A DNA stretch of 9,061 nt from Pseudomonadota bacterium (GTDB lineage Bacteria > Pseudomonadota > Gammaproteobacteria > Acidiferrobacterales > Acidiferrobacteraceae). The translations under genes were made by a program, and so were the position numbers. Positions within the stretch are counted from its first letter, which is position 1, and each line of letters opens with the position of its first letter. The notes under the pieces were generated by a model. It made no database searches. It saw only the letters and a list, made by a program, of their open reading frames with translations, and was not told the DNA's origin. This document shows, in pieces, positions 1-6,107 of the stretch. The DNA is taken from NCBI GenBank assembly GCA_021795255.1, contig JAJYPQ010000130.1:1-9061 (forward strand). The letters are read 5' to 3'.

Positions 1-147
1 TTGACGCGCGTAAGTATGGTGGGTAACGATCTGGCATTGGATTCCGGGGTCGGAAGCTGTGGTAAAGATGGCCAGAGCGTGCCGGTGGGTGTCGGTCAGC
101 CCACCTTGCGTATCGATGGCCTGACTGTCGGCGGTACGGAGGAATAG
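1..147 (+). CDS. tldD: TldD metalloprotease subunit, C-terminal end (5' truncated by window)
   Basis: The first 147 bases read in frame 1 to a TAG at 145-147 and give 48 residues. They contain the TldD C-terminal signature: [11 protein letters not shown], a CGKDGQS stretch, then [18 protein letters not shown]. This closely matches the end of E. coli TldD. TldD is the zinc-protease half of the cytoplasmic TldD/TldE (PmbA) complex, which trims peptides such as microcin B17 precursor and CcdA; its HExxxH metal site lies upstream of the window and is not visible. The stop codon shares its last base with the GTG start of pmbA, so the two are probably translationally coupled. Direct adjacency of the pair makes sense because the proteins act together. 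Identification is very secure; only the 5' part is missing. Confidence 0.95.
   Translation: MTRVSMVGNDLALDSGVGSCGKDGQSVPVGVGQPTLRIDGLTVGGTEE
138..142 (+). promoter_or_regulatory. Ribosome binding site deciding the GTG start of pmbA
   Basis: GGAGG lies inside the last codons of tldD, four bases before GTG147. It supports the GTG start over the in-frame ATG further downstream (residue 11 of the long form) and fits coupled translation with tldD. Confidence 0.75.
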
Positions 148-1493
148 TGGGCGCGATCAGTGTAGACACCAAAGGGATGCCATCGTTTGAGGATCTCGCC
201 GCCCAAGCCTTGGAACTTGCAAAGCGCCAGGGCGCGACCGCGGCCGAGGTCAATAGCGGTTCCGGGAAGGGTTTGTCGGTCACGGTCCGCCGCGGAGAAG
301 TCGAAACCGTGGAACATCACCGCGACAAGAGCCTTTCCGTCACCGTGTATTTCGGTGCTCGCAGCGGTTCGGCCAGCACCTCCGATTTCCGCCCCGAAGC
401 CTTGTCCGAGGCAGTGCGAGCCGCTTGCGCCATCGCCCGGTATACGGCCGAGGATCCCTTTAATGGCTTGGCGGACCCAGCCCATCTCGCAAAGTCGATC
501 CCGGATCTTGATCTCAATCATCCCTGGGCCTTGACTGTTGATGAGGCGATTGGCCTTGCCCAAAGATGTGAAAGTGCTGCGTTCGCCACCGATCCCCGTA
601 TTCGGAATTCCGAGGGAGCCACGGTGACAACCCATGAGGGTGTCGAAGTCTATGCGACCAGTGCCGGTTTTATGGGGGTGGTGCGTTCAAGTCGTCATGG
701 CCTAAGTTGCGCGGTGTTGGGGGAAGACGAGCAAGGCCGCATGCAGCGCGATTATGACTACACATCGACCCGAGATGCCCGGGATTTGTCGGATCCGGAA
801 TCGGTAGGCCGCGAAGCGGCGCGCCGCGCTGCACGGCGCCTGGGTGCTCGTCAAATCAAGACCTGTCAGGTCCCGGTTCTTTATGAGGCCCCAGTCGCCC
901 GTAGCCTACTGTCGCATCTGGTGTCGGCCATCACGGGGCCGAGTCTCTATCGGCGTTCTTCGTTTTTGGTCGACAGCGTCGGGACCCAGCTCTTTCCCGA
1001 TACCATCTGCATGTACGAGGATCCTCACAGGCAGAAGGGAATAGGCAGTGCGCCTTTCGATAACGAGGGCGTCGCGACCCGCTATAGTGAGCTTGTGACC
1101 GATGGCGTTCTACGCCGTTATTGCCTCGATAGCTACTCGGCTCGCAAGCTGCAACTTGTTACTACGGGCAACGCCGGTGGTGTTCACAACCTTATCATCA
1201 AGCCCGGCACGGAGGATTTGGCGGATCTTTTGCGAAAAATGGGCCGCGGGCTTTTCGTTACGGAACTCATTGGTTTTGGTATCAATAGCGTGACCGGTGA
1301 CTACTCTCGAGGTGCTGCGGGCTTCTGGGTAGAGAATGGGGAGCTTGCCTATCCGGTTGAGGAGATCACGATTGCCTCGAACCTTCGGGATATGTATCGG
1401 GGGCTTGTGGCCGTGGGTAAGGACATCGATACACGCCATAATATCTGCACCGGGTCCTTACTCATCGACCGGATGATGGTGGCCGGTAGTTAG
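147..1493 (+). CDS. pmbA: PmbA/TldE, partner subunit of the TldD peptidase
   Basis: This 448-residue protein matches E. coli PmbA (about 450 aa) along its whole length. Recognisable stretches include GLSVTVRRGEVETVE and SGSASTSDF near the N-terminus, the LSRHGLS-type central region, SLYRRSSFLVDS, SYSARKLQL followed by a TGNAGGVHN block, and the C-terminal VTELIGFG, then TGDYSRGAAGFWVENGE and EITIASNL. PmbA pairs with TldD in the cytoplasm; the family lacks the HExxxH zinc motif, so its role is structural or substrate-holding. The GTG start at 147 is chosen because GGAGG lies at 138-142, four bases upstream, and because it overlaps the tldD stop by one base. The stop TAG at 1491-1493 overlaps the stop of the convergent ORF 1490-1951 by four bases. 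Nothing is truncated or unusual. Confidence 0.96.
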   Translation: MGAISVDTKGMPSFEDLAAQALELAKRQGATAAEVNSGSGKGLSVTVRRGEVETVEHHRDKSLSVTVYFGARSGSASTSDFRPEALSEAVRAACAIARYTAEDPFNGLADPAHLAKSIPDLDLNHPWALTVDEAIGLAQRCESAAFATDPRIRNSEGATVTTHEGVEVYATSAGFMGVVRSSRHGLSCAVLGEDEQGRMQRDYDYTSTRDARDLSDPESVGREAARRAARRLGARQIKTCQVPVLYEAPVARSLLSHLVSAITGPSLYRRSSFLVDSVGTQLFPDTICMYEDPHRQKGIGSAPFDNEGVATRYSELVTDGVLRRYCLDSYSARKLQLVTTGNAGGVHNLIIKPGTEDLADLLRKMGRGLFVTELIGFGINSVTGDYSRGAAGFWVENGELAYPVEEITIASNLRDMYRGLVAVGKDIDTRHNICTGSLLIDRMMVAGS

Positions 1494-1951
1494 CTGCCGA
1501 AGTCACACTCGAAGGCGTTGTCGTCGGCTGGGAGTTCGTGGCGCGCTATAAGCTGTCCCCCGGTCTTAACGAGCAGCGCGTGACGACGCGATTTAGTGCG
1601 CATGTCGTCCAAGATCCAGGCGATGTCGGCTGGATGGCCTAGGCGTCCGCGGGATTGGAGATGGCGGATCGCTATGTGCTCTTCGCCGATATCGCAGAGG
1701 AGCGGCAAAGGCAGTTCGAGTGGGAGGATAAACCGGTGCGTGATCCACAAGACGGGGCTTTTGCGGTCCGCTGCTTCTCGCGCATCGATACGAAAGTGAC
1801 CAGCAGCGCCCCCGAGTTTTAGGAGTTCCTCGAGCCAATCTATCGTCAGTCCTTTGTGGATGATGAGCGTGCGACCCGCGAAGCGCGCGAAGAACCGCTC
1901 TAGGGTTTTTTGGTCGCGACGGATCGCAAGCGCGCGCAAGACGGGAATCAT
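1490..1951 (-). CDS. Hypothetical protein of 153 aa, family not recognised
   Basis: This uninterrupted minus-strand ORF runs from ATG at 1951 to TAA at 1490-1492. I do not recognise the family. The product looks soluble, with alternating charged and hydrophobic segments: a basic amphipathic N-terminus (LERFFARFAGRTLIIHKG), a leucine/proline-rich centre (FILPLELPLPLLCDIGEE) and a C-terminal part with DIAWILDDMR and HALLVKTGGQLIARHE. No signal peptide, membrane helix or metal motif is evident. In favour: codon choice on this strand (ATC, CTC, GAC, CGC) resembles the neighbours, and its stop overlaps the pmbA stop tail to tail by four bases, a common arrangement. Against: there is no Shine-Dalgarno before ATG1951, and an in-frame TGA about 30 bases upstream leaves no better start. 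It is divergent from the flavoenzyme gene at 2008, with about 56 bases between. A real but lineage-specific gene is likelier than chance, but not certain. Confidence 0.45.
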   Translation of the reverse strand: MIPVLRALAIRRDQKTLERFFARFAGRTLIIHKGLTIDWLEELLKLGGAAGHFRIDAREAADRKSPVLWITHRFILPLELPLPLLCDIGEEHIAIRHLQSRGRLGHPADIAWILDDMRTKSRRHALLVKTGGQLIARHELPADDNAFECDFGS

Positions 1952-1994
1952 GAGGCGATAATGCCAAAGTCGCCAGCGTCAGGACAAGACGAAT

Positions 1995-2002
1995 AGGGGA
2001 GG
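1995..2002 (+). promoter_or_regulatory. Strong ribosome binding site of the flavoenzyme gene
   Basis: AGGGGAGG ends five bases before ATG2008. It fixes the start of the oxidoreductase and places the N-terminal dinucleotide-binding strand immediately after Met1, as expected for this family. Confidence 0.75.
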
Positions 2003-2007
2003 AATTT

Positions 2008-3405
2008 ATGGAATGTGACGTATTAGTCATCGGTTCAGGCCCCGGAGGCTACCGTGCGGCTGTATTGGCGGCCCTTAAAGGCCGTAAAACCGTGATCGTC
2101 GAAAAGGCGACCTGGGGAGGCTGCTGCCTTAATCGCGGCTGCGTGCCAAAGAAGGATTGGTACCACAGTGCTCGTATACTCGCCCAGGCGAGCCACCTGG
2201 AAGAGCGTGGGATTGCCGGGACCCTCGTGGCGAATCTGGCGCAAGCGTGGCGCCATCAGCACGAGGTCGTTAAGACGGTACGCGAGAGCTACCAGTCCTA
2301 TTTGAAGCGCCTTGGGGTTCAGGCCTTAGCGGGCCACGCCGCGTTCACGGGCGCTCGCACCGTCCTTATACAGCCCTCGGGGGAGTCGGTGACAGCGGAG
2401 ACTGTCATTATTGCCACCGGCTCGCAGCCCGTCGTTCCTCACGGTGTTTCGATCGTGCCGGGTCGAGTCATCCATAGCGATCTCCTCTTCGATGAACCCG
2501 TTCCTTCCGGGAAGCGTGTCTTCATTGTCGGGGGCGGGGTAGTCGGTCTGGAGTTTTCCTACATTCTCAGCCAGCTCGGCTGCGAGGTGCGGTGGATGAC
2601 GCGGCGCGACCCATGTGCGCGTACCGATTTTAGTCCGGCGGCGATGAGCCTTTTACGCAAGGGCTTGGCTGACGCGGGCATCGTGCCCTTTCTGGGAACT
2701 TTAAAGGGCTTATCTGTGACCGCAGCCGGGGTCCGTATCGCGATCGATCAGCGACCGACGGAGGATGCGGATTGGATCCTTTTGGCGACCGGGCGCCGGC
2801 CTACGACCCAAGGACTTGGGCTCGATGTCATTGGGGTCGGATGCGACGATAAGGGCTTTATCGTTGTCGACTCGACGCTCAAAACTGAGGCCGAGGGTGT
2901 ATTTGCTTTAGGCGACTGCGTGGCCGGACCTATGACCGCCAATCGGGCACTCTACGAAGCCGGTGTCATCATAGACAATATTCTGACGCCGAGCACCCGT
3001 ACGCGCGAGCTGGTCCGGGTGCCTGAGGCCATCTATAGCGCACTGGAGCTCGCGCGCGTGGGCTTGACCGAAGAGCAGGTTGAAGATCAAGGCCGGGAGC
3101 CGGCAGTGGGCTTTTCATCCTTTGGGACCTCACCCCGGGCGCTCGGCCAAGGGGAGCCGGAGGGTTATGTGCGCCTTATCGCAGATCTCGATAGCGGCGA
3201 GCTTTTGGGCGGGGAGGTCGTGGGGTCGGAGGCGGGTGAGCTGATTCACATGCTGGCTTCGGCCCCACGGATCGGGGCCTTGGGCCATATCGCGAGGACC
3301 GCGTTTAATCACCCCTCCCGTAGCGAGGAGTTTCAAAATGCGGCGGAGACGCTAGCCGCCAAATGGAGGCTTGGCGAGCATGTGTTAGGCCCCGAATCGC
3401 CCTAG
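2008..3405 (+). CDS. Class I pyridine nucleotide-disulfide oxidoreductase (glutathione reductase / dihydrolipoamide dehydrogenase-like)
   Basis: A 465-residue flavoenzyme of the family that moves electrons between NAD(P)H, FAD, a cysteine disulfide and a thiol substrate. Domains in order: the FAD Rossmann motif GSGPGG (9-14); the redox disulfide Cys40-x4-Cys45 in GGCCLNRGCVPKK (37-49); ATGSQP (136-141); the nucleotide motif GGGVVG (175-180); the second FAD motif with Asp303 in ALGDC; and a C-terminal dimerisation domain with the catalytic pair His435 and Glu440 in HPSRSEE. All catalytic parts are present and length is normal. VPKK and HPSRSEE resemble glutathione reductase more than lipoamide dehydrogenase. 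After the second nucleotide-binding strand the sequence is MTRRDPCAR, with Arg199 and Arg205 spaced like the NADPH-binding arginines of glutathione reductase, and without the acidic residue typical of NAD enzymes; NADPH preference is therefore my inference. Cys39 next to Cys40 is unusual. No 2-oxoacid dehydrogenase or lipoate gene is nearby, so the substrate is unknown. Confidence 0.9.
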   Translation: MECDVLVIGSGPGGYRAAVLAALKGRKTVIVEKATWGGCCLNRGCVPKKDWYHSARILAQASHLEERGIAGTLVANLAQAWRHQHEVVKTVRESYQSYLKRLGVQALAGHAAFTGARTVLIQPSGESVTAETVIIATGSQPVVPHGVSIVPGRVIHSDLLFDEPVPSGKRVFIVGGGVVGLEFSYILSQLGCEVRWMTRRDPCARTDFSPAAMSLLRKGLADAGIVPFLGTLKGLSVTAAGVRIAIDQRPTEDADWILLATGRRPTTQGLGLDVIGVGCDDKGFIVVDSTLKTEAEGVFALGDCVAGPMTANRALYEAGVIIDNILTPSTRTRELVRVPEAIYSALELARVGLTEEQVEDQGREPAVGFSSFGTSPRALGQGEPEGYVRLIADLDSGELLGGEVVGSEAGELIHMLASAPRIGALGHIARTAFNHPSRSEEFQNAAETLAAKWRLGEHVLGPESP

Positions 3406-3425
3406 GCCTGGGAGCGGCGGCCTAG
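3402..3425 (+). terminator. Hairpin over the flavoenzyme stop codon, possible terminator
   Basis: CTAGGCC (3402-3408, including the TAG stop) and GGCCTAG (3419-3425) form a perfect 7-bp stem around a 10-base loop. No proper T-run follows, so this is at best a weak or factor-dependent terminator. Confidence 0.3.
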
Positions 3426-3452
3426 CCCTTCCAAGACCAGGGGTCGGGCGGT

Positions 3453-3473
3453 CCTGGCCGTTCCTCGGCCGGG
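3453..3473 (+). terminator. GC-rich hairpin downstream of the flavoenzyme gene
   Basis: CCTGGCCG (3453-3460) pairs with CGGCCGGG (3466-3473) across a TTCCT loop, giving 8 bp with one G-T pair. It is followed by CCATCTT rather than a T-tract. It sits about 50 bases after the stop codon, where a terminator would be expected, but it could also be part of the untranslated leader of the next gene. Confidence 0.35.
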
Positions 3474-3562
3474 CCATCTTGAGCCATGTCGCTGATCGGC
3501 GACAGCGCGAGCGAGCACTATATGGTCCCGCCTTTGGCTAATGCGGCTATAGTATGGCAAGG

Positions 3563-3576
3563 GACCCACGTGGGTC
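3563..3576. promoter_or_regulatory. Perfect 14-bp palindrome, candidate operator
   Basis: GACCCACGTGGGTC is identical to its reverse complement. It lies 88 bases before the WYL start codon and about 10 bases after a TATAGT hexamer. Position and dyad symmetry suit binding by a dimeric regulator. No known operator is recognised, and the binding protein is unknown. Confidence 0.4.
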
Positions 3577-3650
3577 GGTGAGCGGCCTCAGCTCGGCCCA
3601 GCAGGGCGGCATTGCCTGAGGCTGGTTTTGGGGTGATAGTGCTCAAAAGC

Positions 3651-3658
3651 GAGGAAGG
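3651..3658 (+). promoter_or_regulatory. Ribosome binding site of the WYL-domain gene
   Basis: GAGGAAGG ends six bases before ATG3665, a near-ideal Shine-Dalgarno. It is the best local evidence that the small WYL ORF is translated from this start. Confidence 0.7.
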
Positions 3659-3664
3659 CTTACT

Positions 3665-4072
3665 ATGACAAACGAGGTTTTAAGCGTGCTCACCGAGGCC
3701 GTCAGGGCGCGCCGGTGTTGTGCTTTGCGCTATCGTGACCAAACCCAGGCCCGAGTGGTTGAGCCGCATGCCATCTACGAGGATGGGACTGGGGAGGTCA
3801 TCGTGGACTGTTACCAAGTCGGAGGCTATTCCTCGGCTGATCGGACCCCGCCCTTTTGGCGCCCGTTTCGTATCCGCAAAATCAATGCCGCCGCCCTGCT
3901 CCGTAAAACCTTCGTCCCGCGCCGTTCGGAAGGGTTTAGTCCCACACGTTTACGCTACCGCAGCGGCCTCATCTGCCTTGTGGCCGAAGCGGAAGAGCCC
4001 TTTGTCCGGACCGTTATCCCACGATCCGATCCGGTCGGTCCCTTCTTGCCCCAGAGGGTGCGGCGCCGCTAG
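3665..4072 (+). CDS. Stand-alone WYL-domain protein
   Basis: This 135-residue protein consists essentially of one WYL-type domain. Typical features are a short N-terminal helix, the ALRYRD strand (20-25), VVEPHAIY (31-38), a strand with YQVGGYSS (50-57), then WRPFRIRKI (65-73) and FVPRR near residue 85. WYL domains are Sm-like ligand-sensing modules found mostly in transcription regulators and in control of phage defence and CRISPR systems; nucleic acid or nucleotide ligands have been proposed. Unlike the usual regulators there is no helix-turn-helix in front, and the literal W-Y-L triplet is not kept, as in other short family members. The strong RBS fixes the start. Its stop is two bases from the stop of convergent ptsI. 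It may act by binding a ligand or a partner protein; no defence genes are adjacent. The family call is fairly secure, the role is not. Confidence 0.75.
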   Translation: MTNEVLSVLTEAVRARRCCALRYRDQTQARVVEPHAIYEDGTGEVIVDCYQVGGYSSADRTPPFWRPFRIRKINAAALLRKTFVPRRSEGFSPTRLRYRSGLICLVAEAEEPFVRTVIPRSDPVGPFLPQRVRRR

Positions 4073-4074
4073 CG

Positions 4075-5829
4075 CTAAGTCTCGCCGCTTGCCGAATCCG
4101 CTCCGCCGTTCATGGCCTCGACGAGGCGTTGGAGACTGCGCGAATCTCGCGCCTTCATGATCTCCGCCGCTCGCACCTCGAGGTCGGCGACGCTGCTTTC
4201 GCGCACGATCTTTTTGATCTCCAGCATGGCCGCTGGATGCATACTGAATTCGCGCAGGCCTAATCCCAACAGCAAACGCGTGTAGCGGCTGTCGCCCGCC
4301 ATTTCGCCGCACATAGCGACCGGGATCCCTTGCTTACGGCCGGCCTCTATGGTCATGGCGATGAGCCGCAAGACTGAGGGGTGGAGTGGGTCGTATAAAT
4401 AATTCACGGCATCGTCGACGCGGTCGATCGCAAGCGTGTATTGAATAAGGTCATTGGTTCCGATCGATAAAAAGTCAAGATGGGCCGCAAACAGGTCGGC
4501 CGCCACTGCGGCGGCCGGCACTTCAATCATGCCGCCAATCGGCATTTGGCCATTAAAGGCAATGCCTTCCTCGCGCAATTGGCCCTGCACTTCGCGCACA
4601 AGGTCTACGACCCGGAAGATTTCGTCCACGTTCGATAGCATGGGAATCATAAGCCGCACCTGCCCGAAGGCCGAGGCGCGTATGATGGCGCGCAATTGCC
4701 GTTTAAAAAGCCCGACCTCTTGCAGGCATAGGCGTACCGCGCGTAATCCGAGTGCCGGGTTGATGGTTGTCACCGGCGTTTCGATATCGACCCTCTTATC
4801 GGCACCGAGATCGAGCGTACGAATCGTGACGGGACGCCCGGGTAGCGCCCGAACGACCTTGACGTAGGCCTCAAACTGCTCTTCCTCATCCGGCGGAACC
4901 TTGCGGTTCATGAATAGAAATTCGGTGCGGTAGAGCCCAATACCACTCGCCAGTACTTGCTGAACTGCGTTGAGATCTTCTGGAAGCTCAATGTTTGCCA
5001 AAAGCTGTATCTGGACGCCGTTACGACTTATGGCCTCGCTGGTCCGCAAGGTCTCGAGCTCCCGCTGCAGGCGCTCGATTTTTTTTGCGCGTCTTTCGTA
5101 CTCGGCCACAACTGCGGCATCCGGCCCGACAAGCAAGATGCCGCGCTTCCCATCCACTATTAGCTGGTCGTCGTTGTCGATATAGCGGGTCGCCCCGTGG
5201 ACCGCCACGATTGCCGGGATCCCGAGGCTGCGCGATAGGATCGCAGTGTGGGAAATGGGGCCGCCAAAGTTGGTGACGAAGGCGCCGATACCCTTGTTCT
5301 TCAAGGCGACGGTGTCGGCCGGTGCCAGGTCGTTTGCGACCACGATCCGCCCCAAAAGATCGGCTGGAACTGGGTCGTCTTCGCGCTCGTCTGGGTTTAG
5401 AAGGTTGCGCAAAACCCGCTCGACCACCTGCGCCACATCTATCTTCTTGTTCCGTAAGTAGGGATCTTCCATACGCTCAAAGACCGCGACAAGCCGATCA
5501 CTTTGCGTCTTGAGCGCAAACTCGGCGTTCCATTGGTGCTCACGAATGTCGTGAATAGGCGCCTCAGAGACCATGGTGTCACTGAGGATGAGGAGGTGGG
5601 TATCGATGAAGCTTGCAACCTCGACGGGCGCCTCTGAGGGAATATGGTCGCGAATTTCACTCAGTTCTTTGCGCGCGCCTTCGATCGCGGCTAAAAAGCG
5701 CTGGATTTCCTGATCAATGTCGTGAATGGGAACGACGTACTCCGGAACCTTGACGCGTTCCCGCTTCAGCACATAAGCGCGACCGATCGCAATTCCGCTG
5801 CTGACTCCTTTGCCGTGTAGGGCGAGCAT
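4075..5829 (-). CDS. ptsI: PTS enzyme I (PEP-protein phosphotransferase)
   Basis: Enzyme I starts the PTS phosphorelay in the cytoplasm, moving phosphate from PEP to its own histidine and then to HPr. The 584-residue product covers the full family length (E. coli 575). Visible parts: N-terminal LHGKGVSSGIAIGRA; the phosphohistidine site GGPISHTAILSR with His194; and the PEP-binding barrel with LYRTEFLF, RTLDLGADKR, NPALGLRAVRL, IGTNDLIQYTLA and the catalytic Cys507 in AMCGEMAGD. There is no N-terminal GAF domain, so it is EI rather than the nitrogen-type PtsP. I start at ATG5829 because it forms TAATG with the ptsH stop, has GAGGA about six bases upstream and begins with the conserved motif; an in-frame start 39 bases earlier would add a non-conserved basic extension inside ptsH. 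It is the last gene of the cluster. Its TAG stop faces the WYL gene with no room for a terminator between them. Confidence 0.95.
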   Translation of the reverse strand: MLALHGKGVSSGIAIGRAYVLKRERVKVPEYVVPIHDIDQEIQRFLAAIEGARKELSEIRDHIPSEAPVEVASFIDTHLLILSDTMVSEAPIHDIREHQWNAEFALKTQSDRLVAVFERMEDPYLRNKKIDVAQVVERVLRNLLNPDEREDDPVPADLLGRIVVANDLAPADTVALKNKGIGAFVTNFGGPISHTAILSRSLGIPAIVAVHGATRYIDNDDQLIVDGKRGILLVGPDAAVVAEYERRAKKIERLQRELETLRTSEAISRNGVQIQLLANIELPEDLNAVQQVLASGIGLYRTEFLFMNRKVPPDEEEQFEAYVKVVRALPGRPVTIRTLDLGADKRVDIETPVTTINPALGLRAVRLCLQEVGLFKRQLRAIIRASAFGQVRLMIPMLSNVDEIFRVVDLVREVQGQLREEGIAFNGQMPIGGMIEVPAAAVAADLFAAHLDFLSIGTNDLIQYTLAIDRVDDAVNYLYDPLHPSVLRLIAMTIEAGRKQGIPVAMCGEMAGDSRYTRLLLGLGLREFSMHPAAMLEIKKIVRESSVADLEVRAAEIMKARDSRSLQRLVEAMNGGADSASGET

Positions 5830-6107
5830 TAGGCGTCCTCGCCGAAGCGACACTGTATAAGTCGGCACAAGGCTTGGCTGGCCTTGATCTCGTCCGGGCC
5901 GTCAGCGCAAATCTTGATAGTCGCACCCTTACCGGCCGCTAGCATCATAATGCCCATAATGCTCTTCCCGTTTACGCTACGGCCATCGCGCGCGACGGAA
6001 ATGGCCGATTCAAAGGAAGATGCGAGGCTCACAAGCTTAGCCGAGGCACGCGCATGCATGCCGAGCTTATTGATGATCGTTACTTCAACGCAGTTCATGT
6101 TTCGCAT
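5829..6107 (-). CDS. ptsH: HPr, phosphocarrier protein of the PTS
   Basis: HPr receives phosphate from enzyme I on a histidine and passes it to EIIA proteins. The 92-residue product has the active-site motif GMHARASAKL with His18, and the second motif NGKSIMGIMML with Ser49, equivalent to Ser46 of Bacillus HPr, the target of HPr kinase. Keeping this serine fits the presence of hprK in the same cluster. Length is normal. Two starts are possible: ATG6107 (MRNMNCVEV) and ATG6098 (MNCVEV). The first overlaps the EIIA gene by 23 bases, the second by 14; neither has a strong RBS, so coupled translation is likely. The stop shares one base with the ptsI start. Confidence 0.95.
   Translation of the reverse strand: MRNMNCVEVTIINKLGMHARASAKLVSLASSFESAISVARDGRSVNGKSIMGIMMLAAGKGATIKICADGPDEIKASQALCRLIQCRFGEDA

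Larger units (their letters stand above)
3406..3664. other. Gene-free intergenic region rich in inverted repeats
   Basis: These 259 bases hold no convincing gene. They contain the two hairpins described separately, a third small inverted repeat TGTCGC/GCGACA (3487-3492 and 3499-3504, 6-base loop), and the 14-bp palindrome at 3563-3576. A TATAGT hexamer at 3548-3553 could be a -10 element for the WYL gene, placing the palindrome near the start of transcription, but I see no matching -35 at the right spacing. I infer that the region ends transcription from the flavoenzyme gene and carries the control region of the WYL gene. Confidence 0.45.

Noticed and set aside
96..635. 179-aa minus-strand ORF across the tldD-pmbA junction
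   Set aside because: It is antisense to two securely identified genes and its product is Gly/Arg-rich without a recognisable domain.
1496..1990. Plus-strand reading with TAG codons, as a possible recoded (stop-codon readthrough) gene
   Set aside because: pmbA, ptsI and hpf all end in TAG here, so TAG is an ordinary stop; the plus reading is best explained as the in-register complement of the minus ORF or a relic.
1593..2030. 145-aa minus-strand ORF overlapping the hypothetical gene
   Set aside because: Its Arg/Pro/Ser-rich composition is typical of an out-of-frame shadow in GC-rich DNA, and it runs into the start of the flavoenzyme gene.
3534..3553. Sigma-54 type promoter (TTGGC...GC) before the WYL gene
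   Set aside because: The GC element is at the wrong distance from TGGC, so the -24/-12 pattern is not met.
5830..5868. Longer ptsI start at 5868
   Set aside because: It would add 13 basic residues inside ptsH; the TAATG junction at 5829, a GAGGA site and the conserved N-terminal motif favour the shorter form.
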